Assembly: GCF_002844375.1 (NCBI RefSeq)
Contig: NZ_CP024200.1
Coordinates: 726,001 to 790,000, forward strand
DNA length: 64,000 bases
Direction of reading: 5' to 3'
Source of the DNA: Thalassospira marina
GTDB taxonomy: Bacteria > Pseudomonadota > Alphaproteobacteria > Rhodospirillales > Thalassospiraceae
The notes beneath the pieces were generated by a model. It had not been told where the DNA came from and made no database searches. It saw only the letters and a program-made list of their open reading frames with translations. Position numbers and translations under genes: made by a program. Of this stretch, positions 8,027-17,045 are shown one piece after another (the stretch's first letter is position 1; each line of letters begins with the position of its first letter).

Positions 8027-8497
8027 ATGACCCGACCAACCATTCCCGCCTCGCAGGCCATGGCCCTGACCAATGGTCAGAAACGCGCGCTTGAAGATTT
8101 TTACAGCGCCCTTGGCACCAGCAATGTCGACCTTGTTGATCATGCCCTTACCGAAAACTGGGACGATATCCCGCTTGGCCCTGGTCAGGAACCAGGCCGA
8201 AATGGCATCAAACCGGTATTTGGCATGTTTCGCGCGGCTTTCCCGGATTTGCGCCTTGAAATCGAAACCATCCTTGCCGAAGCCGACCGTGCCGCAGTAC
8301 GCCTGCGCATGACGGGCACCCACAATGGCCCGTTAATGGGCATTCCCGCCAGCGGCAAGGCGGTGGATATCGTCATTCATGAATTCCACGAATTTGAAGG
8401 TGATCGCCTGCGTCGCACCTGGCATCTGGAAGATCTGCTGGGCATGTTCGGCCAAATCGGTACCTGGCCAAACACAGGCAAGGGAGACGCAAGATGA
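8027..8497 (+). CDS. SnoaL-like / NTF2-fold ester-cyclase family protein
   Basis: 156 residues, a single small alpha+beta cone domain. Family-type features are the early helix (QKRALEDFYSAL), an RNGIKPVFGMFRAAFPDLRL-type segment (cut here), and the late VRLRMTGTHNG with WHLEDLLGM. SnoaL-like proteins include polyketide cyclases but many have no known activity. ATG follows GGAG. The stop overlaps the next gene's ATG by four bases (ATGA), so this and the MDR oxidoreductase are translationally coupled. It faces a divergent LysR regulator. Confidence 0.75.
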   Translation: MTRPTIPASQAMALTNGQKRALEDFYSALGTSNVDLVDHALTENWDDIPLGPGQEPGRNGIKPVFGMFRAAFPDLRLEIETILAEADRAAVRLRMTGTHNGPLMGIPASGKAVDIVIHEFHEFEGDRLRRTWHLEDLLGMFGQIGTWPNTGKGDAR

Positions 8498-9405
8498 AAG
8501 CCCTAACCGTAAAAGGATATCTGCCCGATACCCAGGCAGATGTAATGTCAATCAATGCGCCGGTGCCATCTGACACAGACGTTATTGTCAAAATCGAAGC
8601 CGCCGCCTTTAACCCGCTAGATGCCAAACTGGCAATGGGTGTGATGCAGGCATTTTTCCCGCTGGCATTTCCCTATATCCCCGGCACCGACTTTGCCGGA
8701 ACGGTGATTGCAAAGGGTAAAGATGTTCGCGAATTTGCCATTGGCGATAGCGTTTTTGGCCGGGCAGAACCCGTTGCCGGCGGCGCCATTGCCGAACAGA
8801 TTTGCGTTGATCAATCGCATATCGCCCATCGCCCTTCCGGTTTGGATGCACAAACAGCAACGTCACTACCGACCCCGGCGGGTGTCGCCCAGTTGGCCCT
8901 TGATAAACTGGCCTGCCCGCAAGGTGCCCCCCTCCTGATTACGGGAACAGGCGCGGTTGCACGGGCAGCGGTAATTCTTGCCCGTGATAAAAATGATGTT
9001 TTTGTCCTGGGTGACGGGCTGGATCGCCTGGCAGGTTTGGGGACGACACTTGTAGCACCTACGGACCCGGAACTTGCCGATATTGTTGCAAAAACCACCC
9101 ATATTCTCGATACAACGGCGGATCATTTGCAAAGTGCCTATCTGGCCCATGTCAAACCGCAAACACATGTTGCCAGTGTTGCGATGCCAATGGCCGAGGA
9201 TGTGGCACAGCAGGCCAATATCAAATCCGAATTTGTATTTTTGCAAACCGATCAGGGTATTTTGCAAAAACTTGCAACCATTGCCGCAACGCAGCCACTT
9301 GCTGTACCGGGCAGTAAGACCTTTGTTCTCGATGAAGCTGCAACTGTTTTTGATGGCTACGTGAATGGCACCCTGAAGGGCAAATATATCCTGACGAACG
9401 CGTAA
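8494..9405 (+). CDS. Zinc-independent MDR oxidoreductase (quinone-reductase-like)
   Basis: 303 residues, medium-chain dehydrogenase/reductase fold. The N-terminal GroES-like part shows AAAFNPLDAKL and PGTDFAGTVIAKGKDV; a Rossmann part follows with LLITGTGAVARAA. The zinc-ligand Cys/His set of alcohol dehydrogenases is absent, which places it with quinone oxidoreductase-like enzymes using NADPH. The nucleotide-binding loop GTGAVARA is less canonical than GxGxxG, and the protein is somewhat short for the family (about 310-330). It is coupled to the upstream SnoaL-like gene by a 4-bp overlap and ends before a terminator hairpin. Confidence 0.8.
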   Translation: MKALTVKGYLPDTQADVMSINAPVPSDTDVIVKIEAAAFNPLDAKLAMGVMQAFFPLAFPYIPGTDFAGTVIAKGKDVREFAIGDSVFGRAEPVAGGAIAEQICVDQSHIAHRPSGLDAQTATSLPTPAGVAQLALDKLACPQGAPLLITGTGAVARAAVILARDKNDVFVLGDGLDRLAGLGTTLVAPTDPELADIVAKTTHILDTTADHLQSAYLAHVKPQTHVASVAMPMAEDVAQQANIKSEFVFLQTDQGILQKLATIAATQPLAVPGSKTFVLDEAATVFDGYVNGTLKGKYILTNA

Positions 9406-9469
9406 CAGGTTTAGCTTCCCGTCAGGTATGTCCGGCTCTCTCTCCGTTATTATATCTGTATGGGTTGGG

Positions 9470-9499
9470 CCGTCGCCATTTTGGCGGCGGTCCTTTTTT
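9470..9499 (+). terminator. Rho-independent terminator after the MDR gene
   Basis: Arms CCGTCGCC (9470-9477) and GGCGGCGG (9483-9490), one G-U pair, followed by TCCTTTTTT. A second small hairpin, ACCTGC-GAA-GCAGGT (9525-9539), followed by a T run, lies just downstream. Confidence 0.8.
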
Positions 9500-9539
9500 A
9501 TTGGGCGAAAATTGTTGAGAATATACCTGCGAAGCAGGT

Positions 9540-9708
9540 CGAATTTTTTGGGGAATTCCGCGCATAAAAGGCTGGTGATTGTAACGGATTGCGCCATATG
9601 TCAGAAAACGGTTGAAACCACAGCAATCTGCGACAAGATTGCGACCGTACGAACGGTATTATTTGCCCGTGGGGCATCAAAACTCAGACCAGTTGAAAAG
9701 AGCAGCAT
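9540..9708 (+). other. Non-coding upstream region of ubiX
   Basis: Together with the preceding terminators this fills a 303-bp gap. It holds no convincing ORF. An inverted repeat, ACCGT-ACGA-ACGGT, is at 9644-9657, about 52 bp before the ubiX ATG, where a repressor or activator could act. Confidence 0.45.
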
Positions 9709-10290
9709 ATGAAGCGGGTTATCATCGCCATTACCGGGGCATCGGGCGTTATTTATGGTGTGCGCGCCCTGCAGCTTTTGCGCGATGTCGCCGATATTGA
9801 AACCCACGCTGTAATTTCACCTTCGGCCCTGCGTACCGCGCGCGCCGAACTGGATATGGATGCCGATGAAATCCGGTCCTATGCCGATGTCATCTATAAT
9901 TATCGCGATATCGGTGCTGCCATTTCATCTGGTTCATTCCAGACGGCAGGCATGCTGGTTGCCCCCTGTTCGATCAAAACCCTTAGCGGCATCGCCAATT
10001 GCTACAATGATGAACTGATTGTCCGTGCTGCCGATGTCTGCCTGAAGGAACGCCGCCGTGTGGTGCTGTTATTGCGTGAAACGCCCTATCATGCCGGCCA
10101 TATCAACCTGATGGCCCAGGCGACGCAAAATGGCGCCATCATCATGCCCCCCGTCCCGGCCTTTTACAGCCGCCCGCAAAGCATTGATGAAATGGTTACG
10201 CAAACCACCGGCCGCGCGCTGGACCTTCTGGGCATCCATTTGCCGGTTGTCAAACGCTGGACAGAAAATGGGGAACAGGCCGAAGATTGA
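9709..10290 (+). CDS. ubiX: UbiX-family flavin prenyltransferase
   Basis: 193 residues, the normal family length. Motifs in order: ITGASGVIYG (FMN site), SGSF, APCSIKTLSGIA, LLLRETP, and PPVPAFYSRP. UbiX/Pad1 proteins attach a dimethylallyl group to FMN, making the prenylated flavin cofactor required by UbiD-type decarboxylases in ubiquinone synthesis or aromatic acid degradation. No ubiD-like gene is present in the window, so its client decarboxylase must be elsewhere. It stands alone between a terminator and a convergent AraC regulator. The ATG lacks a strong ribosome site (gaaaagagcagcat). Confidence 0.9.
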   Translation: MKRVIIAITGASGVIYGVRALQLLRDVADIETHAVISPSALRTARAELDMDADEIRSYADVIYNYRDIGAAISSGSFQTAGMLVAPCSIKTLSGIANCYNDELIVRAADVCLKERRRVVLLLRETPYHAGHINLMAQATQNGAIIMPPVPAFYSRPQSIDEMVTQTTGRALDLLGIHLPVVKRWTENGEQAED

Positions 10291-10352
10291 TCCAACCTTC
10301 AGCCCGTTCCAATCGCTGATTTCAACTTGAACATTCCTGCCCAAAGGCAAAT

Positions 10353-10380
10353 TGCACGGCCCTGTAAACAGGATCGTGCA
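10353..10380. terminator. Stem-loop between convergent ubiX and araC-type genes
   Basis: TGCACG/CGTGCA outer and CCTG/CAGG inner pairs around TAAA. There is no T-tract on either side, so its termination role is tentative. Confidence 0.4.
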
Positions 10381-10385
10381 ACAGG

Positions 10386-11288
10386 CTAGCTGTGCACAAG
10401 GCGCTGCTGGGCGGCGATATCGCGCGACGGCGACATGCCAAACAAACGGCTATATTCCCGGCTGAACTGTGACGGGCTGTCATAACCCACCAAAAAACCA
10501 GCCATGCCAACATCCTGTTTTTCCACCAGCATCAGGCGGCGTGCTTCGCGCAGGCGAAGCTGTTTTTGATACTGCATCGGCGTCATGGCGGTAATCGCCT
10601 TGAAGTGATGATGCAGGGAAGACGCGCTCATACCCACATGTTTTGCCAGGTCTTCAATGCGCAGCGGCTGTTTGAAATTTTCGCGCAGCCACGAAATCGC
10701 CCCGGCAATGCGGTTGGCCGGGCTTTGTGCGGTTGCGATCTGCAACAGAGTTGCGCCAAACGGCCCGCGCAGCAGATGATATAAAATTTCTTCTTCAATC
10801 AGGCAGGCAAGACCGGCAACGTCATCGGGACGTTCCAGAAGGCGCATCATGCGCAAAACCGCATCAAGCAAGGCATCGGGTGCCTTATGCACAGCAATGC
10901 CAAGGCCGGGGTTTTTATCAAGGTGACGTTTGTCAAAGGCGATGCGCGTCATCACGGTTTTTAACGCGTCATGATTTATCGCAAGGCCCAGACCATACAT
11001 GGGCTTATCCGGGCTGGCCTGCACCACCCAGGACTGCACAGGCATATCAAGCGACACCAGCACATAATCACCCGGCCCGTAAGAAAGTTTCTGCTGGCCG
11101 ACAATTGCCTCTTTCGAGCCCTGGACAATCATGGCAAAGCACGGCCACTGTGCCGTATGCACCGGGCGCGTGGTTTCAGTTTTTCGACCGATGGTCAGGT
11201 TATCGATCGCTGTTGGGATTTGGCCATCTTCGTTTACGAAGCGTTCAATAATGCGGACAATTTCTGCAAGTTGCTCGGATTGGCTCAA
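10386..11288 (-). CDS. AraC-family transcriptional regulator
   Basis: 300 residues. The N-terminal AraC_N-type cupin (about 20-160) includes PCFAMIVQGSKEAIVG, SYGPGDYVLVS and MPVQSWV; the C-terminal AraC domain (about 195-295) includes IEDLAKHVGMSASSLHHHFKAI split over the first HTH and VGYDSPSQFSREYSRLFGMSP. The start is a TTG: GCGGAGGA lies about six bases before it, a strong Shine-Dalgarno that decides it over internal codons. Members of this subgroup often control neighbouring oxidoreductases. Here no divergent gene starts close by; the next gene upstream (DUF427) runs the same way, 228 bp off. Confidence 0.85.
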   Translation of the reverse strand: MSQSEQLAEIVRIIERFVNEDGQIPTAIDNLTIGRKTETTRPVHTAQWPCFAMIVQGSKEAIVGQQKLSYGPGDYVLVSLDMPVQSWVVQASPDKPMYGLGLAINHDALKTVMTRIAFDKRHLDKNPGLGIAVHKAPDALLDAVLRMMRLLERPDDVAGLACLIEEEILYHLLRGPFGATLLQIATAQSPANRIAGAISWLRENFKQPLRIEDLAKHVGMSASSLHHHFKAITAMTPMQYQKQLRLREARRLMLVEKQDVGMAGFLVGYDSPSQFSREYSRLFGMSPSRDIAAQQRLVHS

Positions 11289-11516
11289 ATAGTCCTCCGC
11301 CTATCTGGTTAGAAACAAAGAATGCCCGAGAGTGAAAAAAGTACAAAGCAGGAACTCGCCGTTTTGCAGGATCGTGCATAATTCTTACAGAATCCATGCA
11401 ATGCTGCCAGCGTTCTGTCAGGAGGAAAAAGAAAACTGACCAAAAGTCATTTACTTTGCAAAAACGCCTGAAAACAGCCAGAAATCACCCGAAAATCCCC
11501 TGATATCAATGCCCTG

Positions 11517-11888
11517 TTATTCCTGCTTAATGGACACACGATCGGGATAAAATGCGCAATAATCCTTTATCGCTGCCACGGCATCATAGGGTTCGCGATA
11601 GGACCAGATCACATCTGGCAAATTCTGCGTTGGGGTATTGATGCTAAAATAACTGGCCGTACCCTTATAGGGGCAATAGGTGGTTTTGCTGCTGGGGGAC
11701 AGAATGTCGGCATTGATATCGGCCAGCGGAATATATTGCACAGGTGGATAATTCGCCTCGCGCAGGGTAAGCGCATTTGATGTTTGCGCAATCACCTGCC
11801 CGTCCAGGGTAACGCTCACCATTGATGGATTGGCTTCGATGGTAATGGGGTGGTCAGGCCCGGAAATACGAACCGGTTTATCGCTCAT
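11517..11888 (-). CDS. DUF427 domain protein
   Basis: 123 residues, a single DUF427 domain. The diagnostic stretch TTYCPYKGTASYFSI is present, with ADINADIL before it and VIWSYREPYDAV after it. DUF427 proteins are small cytoplasmic beta proteins of unknown function. ATG at 11888 has AGGAAAAATGAC in front. It is followed on the same strand by the AraC gene and preceded by the DUF445 gene with a 55-bp gap, so the latter two could share a transcript. Confidence 0.85.
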   Translation of the reverse strand: MSDKPVRISGPDHPITIEANPSMVSVTLDGQVIAQTSNALTLREANYPPVQYIPLADINADILSPSSKTTYCPYKGTASYFSINTPTQNLPDVIWSYREPYDAVAAIKDYCAFYPDRVSIKQE

Positions 11889-11943
11889 GTCATTTTTCCT
11901 GTGTTATTGCTGCCATATCGGTGGGCGCATGTTTGACAAACAA

Positions 11944-13278
11944 TCAGCCCAGCCCGTGAAAGCCTGTCGTGGCCCAGCCAATCAATTGCATCAGGCCAAA
12001 TAGCAGGCCGCCAATAATGGCACCAACCAGGGTTCCGTTCAGGCGGATGGATTGCAAATCACTGCCCATTGCCAGTTCCAGTTGGGCGGTTAATTCATCG
12101 GCACTCCAGGCTTGCACCCGTTCCTTGATGAAATGGCGGATTTTTTCGCGATATTCGCCAATATAGGGGTCCACCGTTTCCAAAACCCACAGATTTAGCC
12201 AGTTTTTCATATCGGGATCGGCATCCAGCTTGGTGCCGATATTTTGTGACGCCCCCATAATCGCCCGGCGAATTTCCGATTGCGGATTGCCCAGATCGGC
12301 CCGCAGCCAGTTCAGGGTTTTACGCCAGATATGGGCGATATAATCCGAAAGTTCCTGATTATCGAGCATCCGGTCACGGAACTGATCAAGGCGCGCGCGC
12401 AGGACCGGGTCTGTTTGCAAACGGGCAATAAAAGCGGGAATTTTATTTTCAAACTTCAGGCGCAGTTCGTGGTCTTTGTTATCAGCCAGATCCTGGATCA
12501 ATTCGCGCAGACCAACCGCCACCTTTTCAGTGATATTATCGGCAACTGCCTTATCCAGATTAACCCAGCGCAGCACCGACCATAATTCACCGGCAATTTT
12601 GTCAGCCAGCATATTGCGGGTTTCATCGCTATTGGTGAAATCGGCAATATCATTTAACAGGCTGTCGACCATCTCATGATGGCGGCCATCCTGCGTCAGG
12701 ATGGTGATAAAACGGGCCGAAAGCTTGCCGACATCCGCATCACGCAGTTTTTCGCGCGTTGTTGTGCGCACAAATTCCTGCAATTCGGCACTATCTAGCA
12801 GATACATCAGGCGCGGGGCAAATTTCACCACCAGATCGGCCATTTGCGCCGATGTTTTGGGATTGGCACAATATTTTGCCAGCCTGTCGGCCGGGTCAAA
12901 TTCGCGAATTTTTTCCAGCACATGTTCTTTGCCCAGGAAGTGGTCGCAAATAAAATCGGCCAGATTACGGGCGATTTTATCCTTGCTGCGCGGGATAATC
13001 GCCGTATGCGGAATTTTAAGACCAAGCGGGTGACGAAACAGCGCCACAATGGCAAACCAGTCGGCAAGGCCACCAACCATTGCGGCCTCGGCCATGGCAA
13101 CAAACAAACCCACCCACGGGTTTTGATGGCCAGGGTCATAAACCGTCAGCCCGATAAAACAGGCACAGGCAAATAACAGCGTAAAAAGGGCGATCCGCTT
13201 TTTTGCCGCCAGCTTTTGCGCGCGTACCTTGTTATCCGGGCCAATGGGCGGTGCAGAAAGCATCGCTGATTTGGTCAT
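11944..13278 (-). CDS. DUF445 family membrane protein
   Basis: 444 residues from MTKSAMLSAPPIG. Two N-terminal hydrophobic segments (roughly 25-45 and 55-80, the second containing AEAAMVGGLADWFAIVALFR) carry the DUF445 signature, followed by HTAIIPRSKDKIARNLADFI. A long helical soluble region follows, and one C-terminal membrane segment (VGAIIGGLLFGLMQLIGWA). Function is unknown; homologues are annotated YjiN. The ATG at 13278 is chosen over a position 13 codons upstream because AGGGACC precedes it and the extra residues are not family-like. Confidence 0.85.
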   Translation of the reverse strand: MTKSAMLSAPPIGPDNKVRAQKLAAKKRIALFTLLFACACFIGLTVYDPGHQNPWVGLFVAMAEAAMVGGLADWFAIVALFRHPLGLKIPHTAIIPRSKDKIARNLADFICDHFLGKEHVLEKIREFDPADRLAKYCANPKTSAQMADLVVKFAPRLMYLLDSAELQEFVRTTTREKLRDADVGKLSARFITILTQDGRHHEMVDSLLNDIADFTNSDETRNMLADKIAGELWSVLRWVNLDKAVADNITEKVAVGLRELIQDLADNKDHELRLKFENKIPAFIARLQTDPVLRARLDQFRDRMLDNQELSDYIAHIWRKTLNWLRADLGNPQSEIRRAIMGASQNIGTKLDADPDMKNWLNLWVLETVDPYIGEYREKIRHFIKERVQAWSADELTAQLELAMGSDLQSIRLNGTLVGAIIGGLLFGLMQLIGWATTGFHGLG

Positions 13279-13430
13279 ATAGGGTCCCTGCCTGTTTGAA
13301 CATTCAGGGTAAAACACCTTTCGGCCCCTACACCTGCGCCAAGAAGATAGTTTTTACCGTCCCCTTTCGCAATCAGCAGTCCTGATCGTACCACGGCCAA
13401 AAGGCACGTTGCCACAGCCAACCGGCACAT

Positions 13431-13461
13431 AAAAACCCGCCCCCATATTGCAGGGGCGGGT
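13431..13461 (-). terminator. Rho-independent terminator of uxuAB
   Basis: Arms ACCCGCCCC (13435-13443) and GGGGCGGGT (13453-13461). On the minus strand the hairpin is followed by TTTT from the complement of 13431-13434. uxuB stops at 13501. Confidence 0.8.
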
Positions 13462-13500
13462 CATATCTGCTGATCAGCCAATTATATATTAAGAGGCAGC

Positions 13501-14961
13501 TTAACGGGCAATCTGTTTGCCAACAGCGGCCAGCACACCTTCACGCAAAATAACATCAAGCCAGTGCGTTACCGCCTGCTGCCATGGGGCGTGGTCCAGC
13601 AAATCCTGCGCAAACAGGCCCGGCAGTGCCGACAGGCTGGCATAAATCGTGGCGGCCTCGTTTTTACCGCCAAGGGCGGCAACAATTTCATCCCGCCTTG
13701 GATCAGAAATGGCATCCCCCTGCCCGTCCGCCACCAGTTTGTGGGCATAGGCCATCCACATGGCAACAGCCAGGGCAAAGCTGGAAATGTCCGCACCTGC
13801 ATTGATTGCTTCAAGGGCTGGTGCCAACAGGCGTTGCGGCAGCTTTTCGGTGCCATCCATGGCAATTTGCCGGGTTTCATGGGCAATTGCCGGGTTGCAG
13901 AACCGGGTTACCAGATCATTGGCATAATCGGCAAAATCAAGCTCTGCCAGCGGGCTTAATGTGGCTGCTGCGGCGTTCATATGCATGCGCACCAGTGTCG
14001 CGCATGCGTCATCAGCCATCACATCGCGCACATATTTATAACCCGCCAGTTGCCCCAAATAGGCAATCAGCGAATGACTGCCATTAAGCATACGCAGCTT
14101 CATATGTTCGTAAGGGCGAACATCATCGACCATCAAGACACCGGCCTGTTCCCATGCCGGGCGTCCTGTGGGGAAGTCATCCTCGACCACCCATTGCGAA
14201 AACGGTTCGGTTTCAACCGCACAGGCATCGTCATGCCCGGTCATGGCGCGCACCGTTTCATAGGTGGCATCGGTTGATGCCGGTGTGATGCGATCCACCA
14301 TCGAACTTGGAAAATGCACATTTTGTGCAATCCATTCGCCCAGGCTGGCATCAATGCGACGGGCGAAATCCACCATACCGGCGCGCAGTACCGCACCGTT
14401 TTCCGGCAAATTATCACAGCACATGCAGGTAAATGGCGCATGGCCCAGTTCACGCCGACGACGCAGGGCTTCGGTCAGGATGCCAATAACACCCCCCGGC
14501 TGCGCCGGATGGGCCAGATCATGCGCAATGGCAGGATGATCAATGGCAACCTTCATCGCTTGCCGGTCAATGCCATAGGCCTTTTCGGTAACCGTCAGGG
14601 TCACAATGCGAATGGCGGGATCACACAGGGCATCCAGCACCCCATCAAGGTCGCGCGCCGCGGCCAACACATGGGAAATAGAGTGAATGGTGTGGCATTC
14701 ATCCCCGGCGGGGTTACGCACGATTACGCAAAAGGCACCGTCCTGCGCATTAAGCTGGTCGGCAATGTCGGTGCTGCGCGGGGTGACGCCAATAATACGC
14801 CAGTCACCGCCTGCTGCCAGCATGGCATTTTGGGTATAAACCGCCTGGTGGGCGCGATGAAACGCGCCCACACCAATATGCACAATGCCGTTCCCGGCGG
14901 TTGCCAGCGGGTTTTCAGGCCAGCCATTTCCGGCTGGCCGGGAGGATACAGTCATTATCAT
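13501..14961 (-). CDS. uxuB: D-fructuronate reductase / D-mannonate oxidoreductase (mannitol dehydrogenase family)
   Basis: 486 residues, the usual length of the long-chain polyol dehydrogenases. The N-terminal part begins HIGVGAFHRAHQAVYT, the family nucleotide-binding motif. The catalytic signature K-x4-N-x2-H is visible in MKLRMLNGSHS. It interconverts D-fructuronate and D-mannonate with NAD(H). It is placed directly after uxuA, with a 4-bp ATGA overlap at 14958-14961; an alternative ATG lies two codons downstream. The context with mannonate dehydratase fixes the likely substrate better than sequence alone; mannitol or tagaturonate would be the alternatives. Confidence 0.85.
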   Translation of the reverse strand: MIMTVSSRPAGNGWPENPLATAGNGIVHIGVGAFHRAHQAVYTQNAMLAAGGDWRIIGVTPRSTDIADQLNAQDGAFCVIVRNPAGDECHTIHSISHVLAAARDLDGVLDALCDPAIRIVTLTVTEKAYGIDRQAMKVAIDHPAIAHDLAHPAQPGGVIGILTEALRRRRELGHAPFTCMCCDNLPENGAVLRAGMVDFARRIDASLGEWIAQNVHFPSSMVDRITPASTDATYETVRAMTGHDDACAVETEPFSQWVVEDDFPTGRPAWEQAGVLMVDDVRPYEHMKLRMLNGSHSLIAYLGQLAGYKYVRDVMADDACATLVRMHMNAAAATLSPLAELDFADYANDLVTRFCNPAIAHETRQIAMDGTEKLPQRLLAPALEAINAGADISSFALAVAMWMAYAHKLVADGQGDAISDPRRDEIVAALGGKNEAATIYASLSALPGLFAQDLLDHAPWQQAVTHWLDVILREGVLAAVGKQIAR

Positions 14962-16178
14962 TCCGCCGCTTTGTTCTGCGGACGCGCGATCAACGCCGTC
15001 ATGATCCCGCGCAATTCCGCCAACCCCTTCAGGCGGCCAATGGCCGGGTAGCCCGGCTGCCCCTGACGGTTAAGGTCATCCAGAATATCCTGCCCGTGAT
15101 CGGGGCGGAACGGGATGTTGCAATCGGCACGGCCCGCAGCCTTGCGCTTGGTTTCCTCGGCCAGGATCGCTTCGATCAGATCCACCATATTGGTGTCGCC
15201 ACCAAGATGTTCGGCCTCGTGGAACGAACAGGGCAGGCCTTCACTTTCGCGCAGTGTATTGCGCAAATGAATGAAATGCACACGATGACCCAGGCGCTTC
15301 ATCATGCCCGGCAGGTCATTTTCCGCACGAACACCCAGCGACCCCGAACACAGCGTAATGCCGTTTTCCGGCAGATCAACCGCCTCGACAATACGGCGAT
15401 AGTCATCTTCAGTCGACATGATGCGCGGCAGGCCCAGAAGCTCGAAGGGCGGATCATCGGGGTGGCAGCACATGCGAATGCCAACTTCACGTGCCACCGG
15501 CACCACTTCGGCCAGAAAATCAATCAGGTGCTGGCGCAGTTTTTCGGCATGGATACCGGCATAGCTTGCAAGCAGGCCACGCAGGTCATCAAGCGTCAAT
15601 TGCTCGACCGAGCCCGGAAGGCCAAATGCAACCGTGCGGGTCAATTGTGCGCGGCGGTCATCATCCATTTTGGCAAAGCGTTCTTCGGCCTGCGCCAGAA
15701 GGGCGGCATCATAGCCTTCGGATGCGCCCGGACGGGCCAGAATATAGCGGTCAAAGGCGACAAAATCGGTCAGGTCAAACCGCATGCAGGTCGCGCCATT
15801 GGGCAAACGCCAGTTAAGATGCGTGCGCGTCCAATCCAGCACCGGCATGAAATTATAACAGACAATATCAATGCCCGCCGCCGCAAGGTTCCGCAGGCTT
15901 TGCTTATAGGCATCAATATGGTCGCGCCACGGGCCTTCCTGCTTTTTGATTGCTTCGGAAACCGGGAGGCTTTCAACCACGTCCCATTTCAAACCCGAAG
16001 GCGCGCCATCTTTCATGGTGGCAATTTCGGCCTGCCGTTTGGCGATTTCGGCCGGGCTCCATACCGCGCCACTGGGAATGTGATGCAGGGCGGAAACCAC
16101 CCCTTCTGCCCCGGCCTGACAAATATCGTCAATGCTGACCAGATCGCGGGGGCCGAACCATCTCCAGGTTTGTTTCAT
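14958..16178 (-). CDS. uxuA: Mannonate dehydratase
   Basis: 406 residues from MKQTWRWFGPRDLVSIDDI, the hallmark N-terminus of UxuA. Other conserved pieces are YNFMPVLDWTRT, MCCHPDDPP, LCSGSLG, HFIHLRNT and RPDHGQDILDD. It dehydrates D-mannonate to 2-keto-3-deoxy-D-gluconate with a divalent metal. The ATG at 16178 follows GAGAGAACAGC and gives the family start. First gene of the uxuAB operon. A GntR/FCD regulator starts divergently at 16309, with an ATGGT-C-ACCAT palindrome between them. Confidence 0.93.
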   Translation of the reverse strand: MKQTWRWFGPRDLVSIDDICQAGAEGVVSALHHIPSGAVWSPAEIAKRQAEIATMKDGAPSGLKWDVVESLPVSEAIKKQEGPWRDHIDAYKQSLRNLAAAGIDIVCYNFMPVLDWTRTHLNWRLPNGATCMRFDLTDFVAFDRYILARPGASEGYDAALLAQAEERFAKMDDDRRAQLTRTVAFGLPGSVEQLTLDDLRGLLASYAGIHAEKLRQHLIDFLAEVVPVAREVGIRMCCHPDDPPFELLGLPRIMSTEDDYRRIVEAVDLPENGITLCSGSLGVRAENDLPGMMKRLGHRVHFIHLRNTLRESEGLPCSFHEAEHLGGDTNMVDLIEAILAEETKRKAAGRADCNIPFRPDHGQDILDDLNRQGQPGYPAIGRLKGLAELRGIMTALIARPQNKAAE

Positions 16179-16228
16179 GCTGTTCTCTCTGTGTTGGCGT
16201 GGTTGCATGTCCACAGTCTATAAGTCTG

Positions 16229-16239
16229 ATGGTCACCAT
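16229..16239. promoter_or_regulatory. FCD-type GntR operator candidate between uxuA and its regulator
   Basis: ATGGT-C-ACCAT is a perfect 11-bp palindrome of the TGGT/ACCA type recognised by FadR/UxuR-class proteins. Two further ATGGT half-sites follow, at 16253-16257 and 16266-16270, before the regulator start at 16309. Confidence 0.55.
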
Positions 16240-16308
16240 AACATGACAGTTTATGGTTGACTAGTATGGTAGTATGCATCATAAGCAAAAAACGCAAGGA
16301 GTTAAAAT

Positions 16309-17019
16309 ATGACCGATCCCGGCGAATATAACTGGTCCGTTTCTACGGATCAGGCGGTTGGCCCGCAAATTCATCGCATCATTCGCGAACGGATTGTGTG
16401 CGCCGATCTGCTGCCCGGTGTCCGTATTTCGGAAGCTGAACTGGCACGGTCCTATGATGTCAGCCGCCAGCCCGTGCGCGAGGCCTTTATCAAGCTGGCC
16501 GACGAAGGTTTGCTTGAAATCCGCCCGCAGCGCGGGACCTATGTGCGCAAGATTTCCATTTCATCGGTCCTTGATGCGCGCTTTGTGCGCGAAGCCATCG
16601 AAGCTGACATTGCAAGCTATGTTGCCAGCAACCCGTCCGATGGCGCGATTGACCGCCTGCGCGACCTGATTGCCGCCCAACGGACAGCAATGCAGAACGA
16701 CGCCAAATCCTTCCTTGCCCTTGATCATGATTTTCACCGCTGCCTCGCGGAATCTGCGGGAAAAACATATGCCTGGAAGGTCGTTGAAGATGTGCGTGCC
16801 CAGCTCGACCGGGTGCGGTTCTTAAGTTATTTCCAGTTTTCGATGGAAGATATCGTCGCCCAGCACGAAGCCATCCTGTCAGCCATCGAAGCAGGCGACC
16901 CGGCACAGGCAGGGGCCGCCATGCGCCGCCACACGCGTGAAATTCTGCTGACACTGCCTGATATTGCCAAATCACGTTCCGAACTATTCGACGATTCCGA
17001 CCCGGTTTCGTCACCCTGA
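16309..17019 (+). CDS. GntR-family (FCD) regulator of the hexuronate/hexonate genes
   Basis: 236 residues. The N-terminal winged HTH is complete (ISEAELARSYDVSRQPVREAF and LLEIRPQRGTYVRKIS), and the C-terminal FCD all-helical ligand domain shows the metal-site pattern DHDFHRCL ... HEAILSAI ... HTREIL. The ATG has AAGGAG at ideal spacing. It is divergent from uxuAB and is followed 26 bp later by the TRAP operon, so it sits exactly between the two transcription units it would control. The effector is probably a hexuronate, mannonate or fructuronate. Confidence 0.9.
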   Translation: MTDPGEYNWSVSTDQAVGPQIHRIIRERIVCADLLPGVRISEAELARSYDVSRQPVREAFIKLADEGLLEIRPQRGTYVRKISISSVLDARFVREAIEADIASYVASNPSDGAIDRLRDLIAAQRTAMQNDAKSFLALDHDFHRCLAESAGKTYAWKVVEDVRAQLDRVRFLSYFQFSMEDIVAQHEAILSAIEAGDPAQAGAAMRRHTREILLTLPDIAKSRSELFDDSDPVSSP

Positions 17020-17045
17020 GGCATCACCACATCACGGGAGGAAAA

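Noticed and set aside
14901..16223. Long plus-strand ORF opposite uxuA
   Set aside because: It is antisense to a clear uxuA, and its protein looks like reverse-frame translation with no family motifs.
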